A stretch of DNA of 64,000 nt from Halichondria panicea (lineage: Eukaryota > Porifera > Demospongiae > Suberitida > Halichondriidae). The position numbers and the translations under genes were made by a program. Under the pieces are notes generated by a model. The model was not told where the DNA came from, did no database searches, and worked only from the letters and a program-made list of their open reading frames with translations. Location: NCBI RefSeq assembly GCF_963675165.1, contig NC_087381.1, forward strand, positions 1,860,001 through 1,924,000, read 5' to 3'. This document shows, piece after piece, positions 1 to 10,442 of this stretch (positions are counted from its first letter, which is position 1; each line of letters begins with the position of its first letter).

Positions 1-300
1 GACAATTGTATATAAATTAAAGTCTCGCAAAAACATTTGCAACGTGAAAAGTCGCTAGGATTGGCCGGGGGAAACAAGAAATCTGGCGAGAGCATAACTC
101 TAATCGGTTACAACATTATTCACATGTGTATATTTGCTCCATGCCGGTAGGGTGATGTTCATGCACTTCTATACACATACATCCAGTCAGGATACAGTAT
201 AATTATACATAATTATTGGACAATTTGTAGGACATAATAAATGGTCAGACGTACATTTTTGTAGAATGTATATTAAGTGAATGTTGAGTTTTAGACCTAT
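1..300. repeat. dispersed repeat, left window edge
   Basis: This stretch shares a recognisable block with about 37,195-37,450 in the same orientation: both carry GCTAGGATTGGCCGGGGGAA, then 'gagagcataactc', a 'cggttacaac'-like run and 'attcacatgt'. It lies downstream of the GATM 3' end and shows no coding signal. It may be one end of a longer element cut by the window edge. The family is not recognised. Confidence 0.5.
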
Positions 301-569
301 AATCCATCCATACATGTTGACATGCTAAAATTATTCCGAGCATAATTTATCAGGGCCTTACTCTGCAGTTAAAATAAAATGTTCGTACGCGGCTGTTATT
401 CGAAAACAAGCCCTGTGCAGCTACTCGTTTGACGTGCAATTTAATTACTGATACGGGATTAAACGTACGAATTCCTGTCACTAATAGCACATGCTTATAA
501 TATGTACATCATACGATTATAATTATGCTGTAATAATTATTCTAAGTATAATGATTGACATGGCCACAA

Positions 570-662
570 TTAGAAGTATGATTCTAGTGTTCCCTTTCGT
601 CGTACGTCGGAAGTCCAGCAGTGAAAGCCACCTCCCAGAGAGTTGGCATGGCGAATTGAGAC
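570..662 (-). CDS. duplicate last exon of glycine amidinotransferase
   Basis: On the minus strand a TTGATGCAG acceptor leads into an open exon reading [16 protein letters not shown], then [14 protein letters not shown] and a TAA stop. It is a near copy of the terminal GATM exon at 3,088-3,180. The active-site cysteine (the first Cys of FHCW, Cys407 in human AGAT) is kept, while the second Cys of the CWTC motif is Ser here. Frame and acceptor are intact. It could be spliced from the GATM gene as an alternative 3' end through the copy exon at 1,051-1,212, or be the leftover of a partial tandem duplication; the sequence does not decide. Confidence 0.75.
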   Translation of the reverse strand, partial: VSIRHANSLGGGFHCWTSDVRRKGTLESYF

Positions 663-689
663 CTGCATCAAAATATACATAAAGAGAGA

Positions 690-735
690 TGCACCGCAGA
701 TGCTGCTGCCTCGGTGGAGAGGTCAAAGCTCATAA
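690..735 (+). repeat. half of the GCTTTG palindromic MITE
   Basis: Carries CTGCCTCGGTGGAGAGGTCAAAGCT, one arm of the palindromic element that is complete at 4,485-4,642. A second single arm lies at about 1,803-1,850 (GTGCTGATGCCTCGGTGGA). No coding signal. Confidence 0.5.
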
Positions 736-1050
736 TATAAAGCTACTAATAGCTTTTATATATACACACATTGCCATATATTATGATGAACGTTCTTAAT
801 TCTGCTGCATGCAGGCAGAATCTAGATGGGCGTGCCCGTCCCCAGCCATAAATAGTCTTCAAATGCACAATACACTCACTGTATACATGCACTATAGCTG
901 TCAATGTAATATAAATATATACATGAAACTATACACATTATAACTATAGGTACACATTGTGCCATAAGAATTCCATTTCTGCATGTAACATTTCTGCATG
1001 TAAATCATATAATTTACAAATCATTATAATTATACATATGTAATTATTAC

Positions 1051-1212
1051 CTTAATGCATTTTATGCCTAAGCTTTCAAACATCTTCTGTGTTGGCTCCT
1101 CGTGTGCCTCCACCAGCACTCTCCCCGGGTCCAGCATCAGCACATTCATTGATAGCCATTTGGAGGGCATCCAGAGAGGATCAGGCAATAGCGGCTTGGG
1201 GGCCTCCGCTAT
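1051..1212 (-). CDS. duplicate penultimate exon of glycine amidinotransferase
   Basis: A minus-strand exon with acceptor CTAG and donor GTAATA, homologous to the GATM exon at 5,674-5,841. It encodes [19 protein letters not shown] followed by [18 protein letters not shown] and the ...GIKCIK end. It is in frame throughout but 6 bp shorter: two residues are missing just before PLWM, where the intact exon has PDHHPLW. Other differences are V-to-A and S-to-P. Both splice sites are compatible with the upstream GATM exon (6,277-6,471) and the copy last exon (570-662). No copies of GATM exons 1-5 were seen near it, so the duplication covers only the 3' end of the gene. Confidence 0.75.
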
Positions 1213-3087
1213 CTAGCGTGTGAGTGCATGTGTGGGGTGGGGGTGGGAGTGAGTTAAACGTGCAATTAAAGGCATTTCACATTCTATAAGATGCATTAAC
1301 GGCTTGGGGGCCTCCACTATTTAAAGGTGTATGAGGGTAGACATGTGTATATATGATTGGAAACACTTTCATTGGCTTTAGGATCATGTGTTTAAGCTAT
1401 AGTAACTGGTTACAAACACATTATCATACACATAATACGTATATGTACTCAATTTACAATAGTATGTACATGTCAATCTTCATTACTTATATAGACCGTC
1501 TCAACGTATACACCACTCAACATACATAGTCCAAATTAACTCAAGGCTAAACGTGCATTTACATCTACGTATTACTATACATGTACCTGCTACTTATTAC
1601 TACAAATGAATGTTTTTGCAAGTCAGCATTCTATCTATAGTGCATGGGGGCACTCAGGGGGGAAACTTCTACCATCTACTTAAATGGCATTCAAATTGCA
1701 TCTCTTAGAAGCTACCATTTCTTGGGGAAAATTAACGTTTTATTGCACAGTTAAGTGTGCATGCAATCACAAATTTTAATACTCACAAGAGTTCTAGCTA
1801 TAATAATGAAAGCACAGCGGGTGCTGATGCCTCGGTGGATGCATGTGCAAAGCTACATAACATAAAGCTACAAGCTATTGCTAATACACACATGATATCA
1901 TGATGAACATTTTTGCATTAGGCTAATCACAGGGAAACTCAAAGAGTGGGAAATGATTGATAATCATAATTGTTGCTAAAAGGATGCCAAAAGTACAGTC
2001 TAAATAAAGTTAATGGCTGCTACCGTGACACCGATTAGTACAGTAGAGCCTTGCAGCTCTCTTCTCACTCTTGCAGCTAACCAATAGCTATATATATATA
2101 GTGTTCTATAGTGCAGACCTATAACAATACACTCCATTGACAAGTTTTGCTCCGCACTTTTCTGAAAGGGATCCAATGACATTCCAAGTAAGCATATAAC
2201 TCAAAGCAAACATTATATTGCAAGTCTACAAATTAATTCAGCTACTATGGAATGCACTGAATCCCCTGAAGTGTAAGTGCGGTTACAATTACAGGGCTAA
2301 TATGACGTTGAGCAATCTGATAGGCTGCAATGCTCGTTGCAGCTGAGACGAGTGACTGGTAGGCAGTTTGCCAGTCCCTCGCGCTACGCACGCGAGGGGC
2401 TGTCGCCGCCAGTCTAGCTAGCTAGCTAGCTGCCAATGTGCAAGTTCAAGCTTCTTAGTTTATGCTCGCTTTTATTCGACAACAAAGCTCTAACATCAAA
2501 ATCTACTATTGTTAAAACTAATAACTTATTGTGTGAAGGCTATCCATGCTGTAAACGCAGTGCTGTGGCAGCCAGGTGAGCAGATCCTGAACTTACAAAC
2601 AGACAAACAAACAGACAAATCAAACGACTACTATACCCATGGCCGCCCACGCGCGCCTCGGGTAATAACCTCCTCTGAACACATTCATCTCTATAAATCT
2701 ACAAGTATAGTATAAACTGAAGAAGAGAGGGCATGTGCTATGGGATGGAAACGTATAATCTTGGTTGCCGGATGCGTGGTCTTCTTTTCTTTCTTGCCTC
2801 CTTGAACAGTGGCCTGGTCTCGAGGCTAGGCTGGGACGTTTATGGTCAGCCAGAGGAAGTCCAATGCATGCATGCTCTCAATAAGACGAATTACTGTGAG
2901 CATTATAATCATTTTGTAAAATTTTCTCTGCCACACTGCATGCCTGATTGAACTTGACGAAATAGGCTAACCAAGTGTTAGCTATAATTATTACATGAAA
3001 TATAAAAAATACAAAACAAACGTGATAATTATAGATTATGCTGAATAATAATAAATAGCTAATTATTGATAATTATGGCCATGCACA
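1213..3087. other. non-coding spacer between duplicated GATM ends
   Basis: No gene seen. It holds a lone MITE arm (1,803-1,850), a GC-rich hairpin-prone patch (about 2,330-2,420, TCCCTCGCGCTACGCACGCG with GCTAGCTAGCTAGCT) and, at 2,500-2,680, a dispersed repeat also present at about 46,815-46,965. The two repeat copies share 'aaaactaataactt', 'gaaggctatcc', 'gtaaacgcag' and 'aaacgactact'. If GATM uses the copy exons at 570-1,212, this is intron. Confidence 0.5.
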
Positions 3088-6000
3088 TTAGAAGTATGAT
3101 TCTAGCGTTCCCTTTCGTCGTACGTCACAAGTCCAGCAGTGGAAGCCACCTCCCAGAGAGTTGGCATGGCGAATTGAGACCTGCATTAAATTAAACTGTA
3201 CATGTCACTGTATGAATACCGTATATGCTTAACCAGGAGCCGCGGCTACTAAATGTTTCATTTTGCTGGAAGAGGAGGCTACAATTTGAGTGTGGCCACT
3301 GTTCAAGAGCGGCGTTTATTAGCTCTAGCTAATTCAACAACCTTTAGTTTGTCATCAAAAGTTCTTTTCACCTGCATAAATTTGAACTCTGCCATGAGAA
3401 AGTCTTTGTGAAGCACTAACAAGCTGCTACCTGTACCTAGTAACTACGTACATGTAGCTAGCTAGCTGCAGTATTATTTTTTTGGGTTGCGGCTAGCCTC
3501 GATTCCAGGCCTATTAAAATACTCCTTGAATCGAGGCTAGGTTGCGGCATGCAGAAATGCCAGAGTCAAAGTTCACTGAGGCTACTATTTGAGAGCGGCT
3601 ACTAAATGTTTCATTTTGCTAGCAAGGGAGGCTACTATTTGAGTGCGGCCTCTGATCGAGCATACAGTACACACTTTTCTACATTTCTCAGGTAAATTGA
3701 AGAGAGCAGTGGCGGATCCAGGGGGGATCCCAGGGAGCCATGGATCCCCCCTTTCAGACTAAGCTATTGTGGCTTTACTACAGCTACCAGCTAGCTATTT
3801 ATCAGTATTGTAGCTATTTATCAGTATTGTAGCTTGATTCAATGATTGTACCTGTTGTTCTGATGCATCAACTGCCAAGGAGTATTCAGGTTAGCCTAGG
3901 CTAACTAGTTGACTGTTCGTGGCAGCTAGCTAGCTCTATACGCAAGTCTATTATGGGATTTCCCCTGGCTGAGTATGGAAATTTCCCTAGTCACTTGTGA
4001 CCAGAAGTGGGCGTAACCCCAAAAAATTTCGCGCTGCGTGCGATTTTCACTACTAGGGCGCAGTTTGGAACCCCCTCTCATTTTTCCTGGATCCGATCTC
4101 CAAGCTATATATCAGATCTGGCGACCAAGTAAACGGTATTCAAGCCGAGTATCCGCCACTGCGCTATACGGTATACGGTAGTGTATTTGTGTGTGTGTGT
4201 GTGTGTAGACCGCTACAGCTGCTCAAGGATGAATCAAGTGCAAGTAAGAGTTTCTATAGGCTTCTAGTCATGTTTACTTGGATTTTAATTCGTGGATTTA
4301 AAATAATGCTTCGTTCTCGAGTTATGCCTAGTTTTGCTTACTTGGAATGCCATTGCAGCCTTTTCAGAAGAGTCCGTAGCAAAACTTGTTCACCGAGTGA
4401 TTGGCAGCAAAATAAAAGATGTTCATCATGATAATTATAATCAATGCATGTGTGTATAAAAGCTAGCTAGTTTTATGTTGTGTAGCTTTGGCACCTCCAC
4501 CGAGGCATCAGCACCTGCGGTGCTTTCATTATAATAATATTTCCTCCATATGTATACAGTGCATGCATTGAATAAAGGTATACTACTAGTTGCAATAATG
4601 AAAGCACCGCGGGTGCTGATGCCTCGGTGGAGGTGTCAAAGCTATGCAATATACATACTACTGCGATAGCTCAGCATATAATTTTTGTTTTGTTGCATGC
4701 AAGCAAATCCAGAATCACGTAGTTATTACAGAGAAACTCAAAGAGTGGGGTATAATGATCGACCATGATTCGATTGCCAAAAGTCCAAGCCTAAAATTTT
4801 CTTGCAGCTCTCTTCTCACTCTTGCAGCCATGCACAGTGGCGTAGGCAGAGGGGGGCTGACGGGGCTAGAGCCCCCCCTTTTGTGCTTCATCAACTCCAA
4901 CTTAGCTGAATGCGTAGTTACTAGAATGATGTCATTCAATGGAAATGTGGGCAGAGCCATCTACTGCGCATGCTTACTGCTGATGAAAAAGTGATGACCT
5001 TTTTTTAGGTAAAATTGCAAGCTATTCAGCGCCTGCTCTGGCCCTGCTCAACGGATTTGAGCCCTGCCCTTCCCAAAATCCTGGCTAACGCCATGCACTG
5101 ATGCACAAATATAACTATAGCGTTCTAGTGCAAAACTATCTATACACAGACAGACAAACACACACATGCACACACACAAACACACTATCGTGTGCCTCGC
5201 TTGTGCATGAGCATCGAGGCATGATTAACAAGATGCTCAGTACAGCATTCATGCACCCGTGCATTGAACTTCATATAATTATATTCATCGCACATCGGCA
5301 GAAAGGATACGATAACTTTTTACCGTACATTACGGGGAATGATTGTGAATCTATAAAGCACGATTAGATTCAAAGTGATTATCGCGTTCGAAGATTGCCG
5401 ACAAGTTTCAACCTATTATTTTTCAACCACTGCATGTACCCTCGAAATACATAACCGCTATACGGTACACAAATTATATAAATTATGTATACACATTGTA
5501 CACATGCAATGATTCTATATAAATATTTTGCGGATGAAAAACTTTTGCGAATGAGCTAAATCAGCAGAAAAATTGACCCTTTGCGATCTAACTATTGCGT
5601 TCTGGTAAGGATCGTGCGTATTTACCAATTTAGGTTTTGCGATTTGCATATGTTTGATGCTCGCAAGTAATACCTTAATGCATTTTATGCCTAGGCTTTC
5701 AAACATCTTCTGTGTTGGCTCCTCGTGTACGTCCACCAGCACTCTCCCCGGGTCCAGCATCAGCACATTTATTGATAGCCATTTGGAGGACATCCAGAGA
5801 GGATGATGATCAGGCATTAGCGGCTTGGGGGCCTCCACTATCTAGCATGTGAGTGGGTGGGGTGGGGGGTATGTATGAAGACATGTCCATGCAGTGGCTT
5901 AAGATTGTGTATGTATAACCATAATTATACTCACATCATCCAATTTATAAATCATGGCCATGTATATATATGGCATACTTATATTACCTCAGTGTACACA

Positions 6001-8798
6001 CATGCAGTATACACAACATGCACAGTCCATGCATGCAGACTCAGGCTAAACATGTACATCAATCACCTGCTATACGTATTACAAGTCAGGGGGAGAACTA
6101 AACACGTCAGATTCTCCCCAAACAGCCTATATAGCTAGTTCACAGTCTACAAATTCCTATGATCCACCATGTACTGGTATTTAAATTGCATTTCTACCAT
6201 TTTTCTTGGGGAATATAATGTTTTATTTCCCAGTTATAAGTCTATATAGCTATACCAATCTCAGGGATAGACTCACTTTCCAGCCTGCTCTCTGAAACAT
6301 GTCTATCTGATCACAAGGTCGTTCGGGATTAGATATGACCAGTCCCGGCCCGATGATGTTGAACGTAGCGTCAATGTGCATCGGGTTCGGGTCTTTGAAA
6401 GAGAGGAGGTGAATATTGTAGCGTCCCTCTAAATGACGTTTCATCCATTCTATACCAAAATAGTTGGTTACCTAGACAATAAAGATACGTAAGATAAGCT
6501 CACCAACCAAAAATAAAAAGTGTAATTTATAGAGTCTACCTGACTTCTTTGTACAAAAATATCCTTTCCAGCACGAATAAAATCAGCTGCGTCGAAACAC
6601 GGCTCAAACTCTGTGGTAACGAACTTTCCTTCTTTTGCCAACTCGTGCCGATCTTCAACTGTCATCATTGGATAGTTGTGATTGTAAAGTTCATCGCTCA
6701 TTTGTGGTTTTGGGGCTGTAGTCCATTTGGCCCCCTTCTGGAAATACTCTTTTATGAGTGGGCGGTACGCTCGGTACTCGAAGAAACGCGATCGCCATGC
6801 CATCGGTGCTTCTATTATCTCATCTCCGATAATCAGGAGGATGTCCCTGCAATTATAATTTAAAGAAAGAGATTAAAGGAAAACTGTAATTAAGTCCCCA
6901 AAATTGTACCCCAAAATCATAAATAATTAGGAATTGAACATCCTGCAAGCAATGTGAAATTGTTAGACAAAAAATTCTACTCGCAAAAACAATAATGGAG
7001 TGATGTTAAATTGTAACAAATTGTAGTTAACGGGGGAGCGGCCTTACCTCGAGGTAAGGGGCACACAGACATACGGGAGTGCCCCTGGCCTTCGTGCTAA
7101 GCTATACCGAGCATGCGTACCTACACGTGCAAGTATGAAAACAAGAAAGCGGGACAGTGCCTTACGCCAATGAATCGAAAATTGAGCAGCCAGTAGATCA
7201 GTTCTGTAAGCAGCTGTCTTTTTGGTGTGTCCCCCCGGCCAATTCTCTAGCAATTTATGGCAAATATTTGTATGGGAAAAAATTACTACTATTACTTCCT
7301 AGATACAATCATTTTGGCCGGTGTACACGATAAGATAGTTTACCTTGGCATAGCAGCATACAAACCACACGGTGACTCAAAATCGGGAGTTTTGTAGCCA
7401 TCTTCATAGTTGATAAGTTCCGGTCTTCTAACGGTGACCCCTTCTTGCTCGAGAATGAAACACAATTCTTCAATCTCTTGTACTGCTTTCTCAATATGCT
7501 CTTTGGGGAAAGGTTTTCCTCCATTTTGCTGAAAGAATGGCCAGTGTTTGTCGTACGTATTGGCTCTAACTTCGACGGAAAATTCAGGAACACAAGCTCC
7601 GTCTGCTCTACCGACAATCACTTCCTGGGAAAACAGATCCAATTTATGATTCTAGCTACATGCAACTCCACACCCATGGATTTATACTAATATTTGCTCA
7701 ACAAAAGAAAAGTACAATGACCATGCTTCCTTAGGGGGGGAGGAACGTCAGAAAAACAGTCTTGTTACATGTATGCACATGCAGTTCTGTTTTGTTTGAC
7801 ACTGAAATTCCGGCAGCTCATGCAACAAAACTGTAGATATAGGCTTGGTTCCTTACAAGGTCGAGAATGGCGACACCCATCTTACATAGTCTAGCCACCC
7901 TATTTGAACTTTACACTGGGATATTGTCGCATATATACGAGAATGAACTTTAAAGAGCCATGACGATCAGATCCGGGAAAACACTAGGATCGCTTACCAG
8001 TTTCAAGTATAATTATAGCTATGTAGAATAAATATTTTTTCAACCAGTGGCATTTCTAAGAAATGGGGAGTAGGAGGATACTGAGAGCACGCAAAAATGA
8101 TTGCGTGCATGCCCACGGACAGGAAGCCACACCCACTATCCCTGCGCATGACAACGTTTTTAAGGTGTGATCTCAATAATTATATAGCCTGCAAAAGCTT
8201 TAGCTTTCAATAGCTAGCTAGTGCTGCTCACCGTTTTATGAAAAGCTTTCAGATGAAAACAGTAATAATTTTTAGCTTAGCAAGCACCCTGAGCCCATAG
8301 CTGGATATGCCACTGAGCAGTCAAAGTGTCCAGTTTGCTCAAACAGCTCATTTTTTTTTACCTACCGCACACACACACACGTACACAGCCATAGACAACC
8401 AATCCCTCGCATGCGCGCACACAGCCCGGCCTGGGTAAACACATGCAACAGTCATTACCTCCAGTAAATCCCATTCGTTGTATGAACACACTGGAGACGT
8501 GTACGTGAACTTCTGTAATTCATGCAATGCAGGCTTGGCTGCAGTGTCAGGTTGCAGAGATACTTGAGCTGCAACACTTGGTCCTGTAGGGTTAGGGACA
8601 CAGCTCAGTGCTCTAGAAGGCTGTTGCCATGAGTGCTGGATCTTTAATTGCGGATTAGAGTGTGTAAAAATTGCTGCTGCTACAGTTTTCTGCAAACATT
8701 TATAATTATATGTCGGTAGACAGAAAATTTATGTGCTTGCTAAATACACTCACTGCTGTATCATTCATTCCACAATACCCTCTTTTGAACACTTTCAT
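3088..8798 (-). CDS. GATM: glycine amidinotransferase, mitochondrial (AGAT)
   Basis: Transfers the amidino group of arginine to glycine, giving ornithine and guanidinoacetate, the committed step of creatine synthesis; mitochondrial in animals. Seven exons on the minus strand: 8798-8754, 8689-8459, 7624-7344, 6846-6540, 6471-6277, 5841-5674, 3180-3088. All join in frame with GT/AG sites, giving about 439 residues (human 423). The basic N-terminus [10 protein letters not shown] fits a transit peptide. The catalytic triad is visible: Asp in [11 protein letters not shown] (exon 4), His in [11 protein letters not shown] (exon 5) and Cys in [11 protein letters not shown] (exon 7). Strong blocks [30 protein letters not shown] and HPLWMSSKW match AGAT. 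The start is inferred: exon 1 was chosen because its GTGAGT donor gives phase 0 into exon 2. The 2.5-kb last intron is packed with MITEs, and a second copy of the last two exons lies downstream. Confidence 0.93.
3221..3664 (-). mobile_element. palindromic MITE, 'TATGCTT' family
   Basis: Ends are ACCGTATATGCTTAACCAGG and an inverted partner ending in ...CTCTGATCGAGCATAC. The interior matches the element at 41,738-42,090 in opposite orientation ('gtttcattttgctggaagag', 'caagctgctacctgta'). A small fold-back (about 3,491-3,545, TAGCCTCGATTCCAGG and its complement) appears to be inserted in it. It sits 40 bp upstream of the last GATM exon. Confidence 0.7.
3706..4160 (+). mobile_element. non-autonomous hAT-like element
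   Basis: Inverted ends CAGTGGCGGATCCAGG (3,706) and TATCCGCCACTG (about 4,160) enclose about 450 bp with no ORF. CAGTGGCGGATC-type ends are common on hAT-like MITEs in invertebrates (family knowledge). I could not find an 8-bp target duplication, so the superfamily call is tentative. Confidence 0.55.
4180..4415 (+). repeat. (TG)n-bearing dispersed repeat
   Basis: A TG run followed by 'cagctgctcaaggat', 'tctataggcttctag' and 'cttggattttaattcgtgga'. The same sequence occurs at about 24,060-24,310 and inverted at about 60,330-60,500. It is a repeat family carrying its own microsatellite; the complete copies begin near a CCTCG...CGAGG hairpin. No protein coding. Confidence 0.6.
4485..4642. mobile_element. 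158-bp near-perfect palindromic MITE, TA flanks
   Basis: The left arm GCTTTGGCACCTCCACCGAG and the right arm (GGCACC...TGTCAAAGC read in reverse) pair over about 65 bp each around an AT-rich centre. Each end is flanked by TA (4,483-4,484 and 4,643-4,644), the expected target duplication of Tc1/mariner-type elements. Single arms of the same family lie at 690-735 and 1,803-1,850. Confidence 0.8.
4846..5095 (+). mobile_element. non-autonomous element with CAGTGGCGTAGG ends
   Basis: Starts GTGGCGTAGGCAGAGGGGGG and ends with the partly inverted CTGGCTAACGCCATGCACTG. The G-rich left side and C-rich 'gagccccccctt' resemble the hAT-like element at 3,706. It lies in the last GATM intron. Followed at 5,140-5,225 by a CA-rich piece of the (TG)n repeat family. 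Confidence 0.5.
5520..5668 (-). repeat. partial MITE next to GATM exon 6
   Basis: Matches, inverted, one side of the complete element at 47,876-48,093: GACCCTTTGCGATCTAAC, ATTGCGTTCTGG and CATATGTTTGATGCTCGCAA are shared. It ends only a few bases from the exon 6 donor (intron starts at 5,673), so the element supplies sequence immediately downstream of a working splice donor. Confidence 0.6.
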
Positions 8799-8940
8799 CT
8801 TCTTGAAGGCCGCGCGCGCCGGGATACTAGTATAGTCTAGTCGAGTCTAGTCTAGTACAGTATAGATGTACTACTAGTACGTACCTGAGTGTGCAAATGC
8901 AGCTGCCGGTGTAACAAAGGGTTTCCCCCTTATTATAACA

Positions 8941-9135
8941 ATGCGCATCATAGATAGAGTAGAAGAGGGATTGGAAACGGAAGTGATTCACGTGATGTTT
9001 TACAATGAAGTCTACATAACTCCACAAAAGCCCGGGAAACTTATTGTGTCCAAAGCGTACATCTCAGAGCTACCCCCATTACTGAATCACATGCCCCCTG
9101 ATAGTAGGTATCAATTGGAAACAAAGAAAATATAA
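8941..9135 (+). repeat. dispersed repeat, inverted copy at 25.7-25.9 kb
   Basis: Contains GATAGAGTAGAAGAGGGATT, 'ggaaacggaagtgattcacg' and 'gtatcaattggaaacaaag'. About 190 bp recur in inverted orientation at 25,690-25,925, and a short piece recurs at about 25,385-25,420 and 38,365-38,400. An open frame through it (EEGLETEVIHVMFYNEVY) exists in both long copies but has no other support. Confidence 0.6.
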
Positions 9136-9154
9136 TCTCGATTGCCGGCACTAA

Positions 9155-9195
9155 GCAACTTAGCTTCGATTCCAGGCCTGGAATCGAGGCTATAA
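9155..9195. repeat. fold-back hairpin
   Basis: CTTCGATTCCAGGCC immediately followed by GGAATCGAGGCT: a short inverted repeat. Related 'TCGATTCCAGG'/'TCGAGGCTA' hairpins recur near 3,491-3,545, 37,730-37,780 and 52,930-52,990. Confidence 0.5.
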
Positions 9196-9618
9196 GCAAC
9201 TGTGAAGCTGCATGAGTATGCTGTGCACGTTTTGTCAGCATGGAGACAGACAAAGGATGCAGTCATATTACTTTGTGCCACACCAAACAAAGATTAGACA
9301 TATATACATGTACAATTCCCATAATTACAATAATGCCATGTCACCTTTGTCAGTAACAAAATTGATAGTTGCATGCAGTATAAAATACTTACCTTGACAG
9401 GTGGGCTCGCTACTATTCCAGGTACGAGAACTTTTTTTTAATTACCCACCGATAAATTTGAGTATACCTAAGTACAAAGAGTAACTCAGTTGGATACACT
9501 GCATGTGCGCACTCACAGCTATACTGAACATAGCCTTGTCCACACTGCATGCATGTGCCTCTGAGACTGTTTGCATGCTGATCTATATATACTGGTCCAG
9601 AATAAGTTAGTGAGAGAA

Positions 9619-10075
9619 ATGGCAGCAAGGAATATTGTCAGTCCATTTGATGATTACACCAAAGCCAGTCAACTGATGTCGGATGTGTATTTGCATGTGT
9701 AAATGGTTTCCAGTCAAGAAAAGGCTACCTTGATATTCAATACGTTAATTGGTACTCATTCTGTACAATGATCCGCTAAGTCTGGAAGACCTGGTACAGC
9801 AGCTTGTCAAACATAGAGGTAGCTATATATGCACTGTTTGTGGGGAAGATATTAATACCAATATTAAGCCTTCGACGTGTAGAAAAACATGTCTCTATAG
9901 TCTTAATTTTCATGCCATAGGTGAGGGAGACCCTGCTTACAAGACACCTCTGACTTTGACTGCTGAATCAGATTTAGACTAAGTGTTCTTTTCTTCATTT
10001 GCTATGTACTTCTCATTTCTCGTAGAAGCTGCACCTACTACAACTGGTTCATTACCAAGTGCCCCAGTTGAAGGT
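9619..10075 (+). pseudogene. unrecognised coding remnant upstream of DCTN6
   Basis: Coding-looking pieces follow each other on the plus strand. ATG at 9,619 opens MAARNIVSPFDDYTKASQLM and then SDVYLHV before a stop. A shifted frame from about 9,755 reads LYNDPLSLEDLVQQLVKHRG and then ICTVCGEDINTNIKPSTCRK. The second part has a CxxC...C...C arrangement that could bind zinc. A small possible exon with TCGTAG acceptor follows at about 10,026-10,074 (EAAPTTTGSLPSAPVEG). The frame breaks and lack of clean splicing suggest a decayed gene or one whose exons I could not join. Function not recognised. Confidence 0.25.
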
Positions 10076-10442
10076 TAGCCATAGGGTATATGCTTTTATG
10101 TTTTATTATTCGGCCCGTGCAGTTAGGGCAATTATATAGAGCTAAGCCTAAGCCGACTCCGGTTCAACCGCTCATTGACTAATCTAGAGTAGCAGTACGT
10201 AGATCTATATAATTATTTTTGTAAAAACTCAGTAAAGACAGTCTTTGCTCCAGGAGTACATGCACTGATAATTATTGCACCATAAACATGGAAATAGTTA
10301 GTGGTTTGCAAAAGAATGCTATGGAATTAATCAAATTCATGGGGCAGGAAACTCACACATTGCCTTCCCGAGCCACTCCCCTTTGTATGTTTGTACAATC
10401 TCTCAGAGATTTCAGTAATAAGCTAGCTAGCTACGCTGTAAG

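Noticed and set aside
570..1212. Calling the copy GATM exons a plain pseudogene
   Set aside because: Both exons keep frame, splice sites and the catalytic Cys, so they are reported as possible alternative exons.
8941..9135. Conserved small protein EEGLETEVIHVMFYNEVY found twice
   Set aside because: The two copies are one dispersed repeat in inverted orientation; open frames are short and differ outside the shared DNA.
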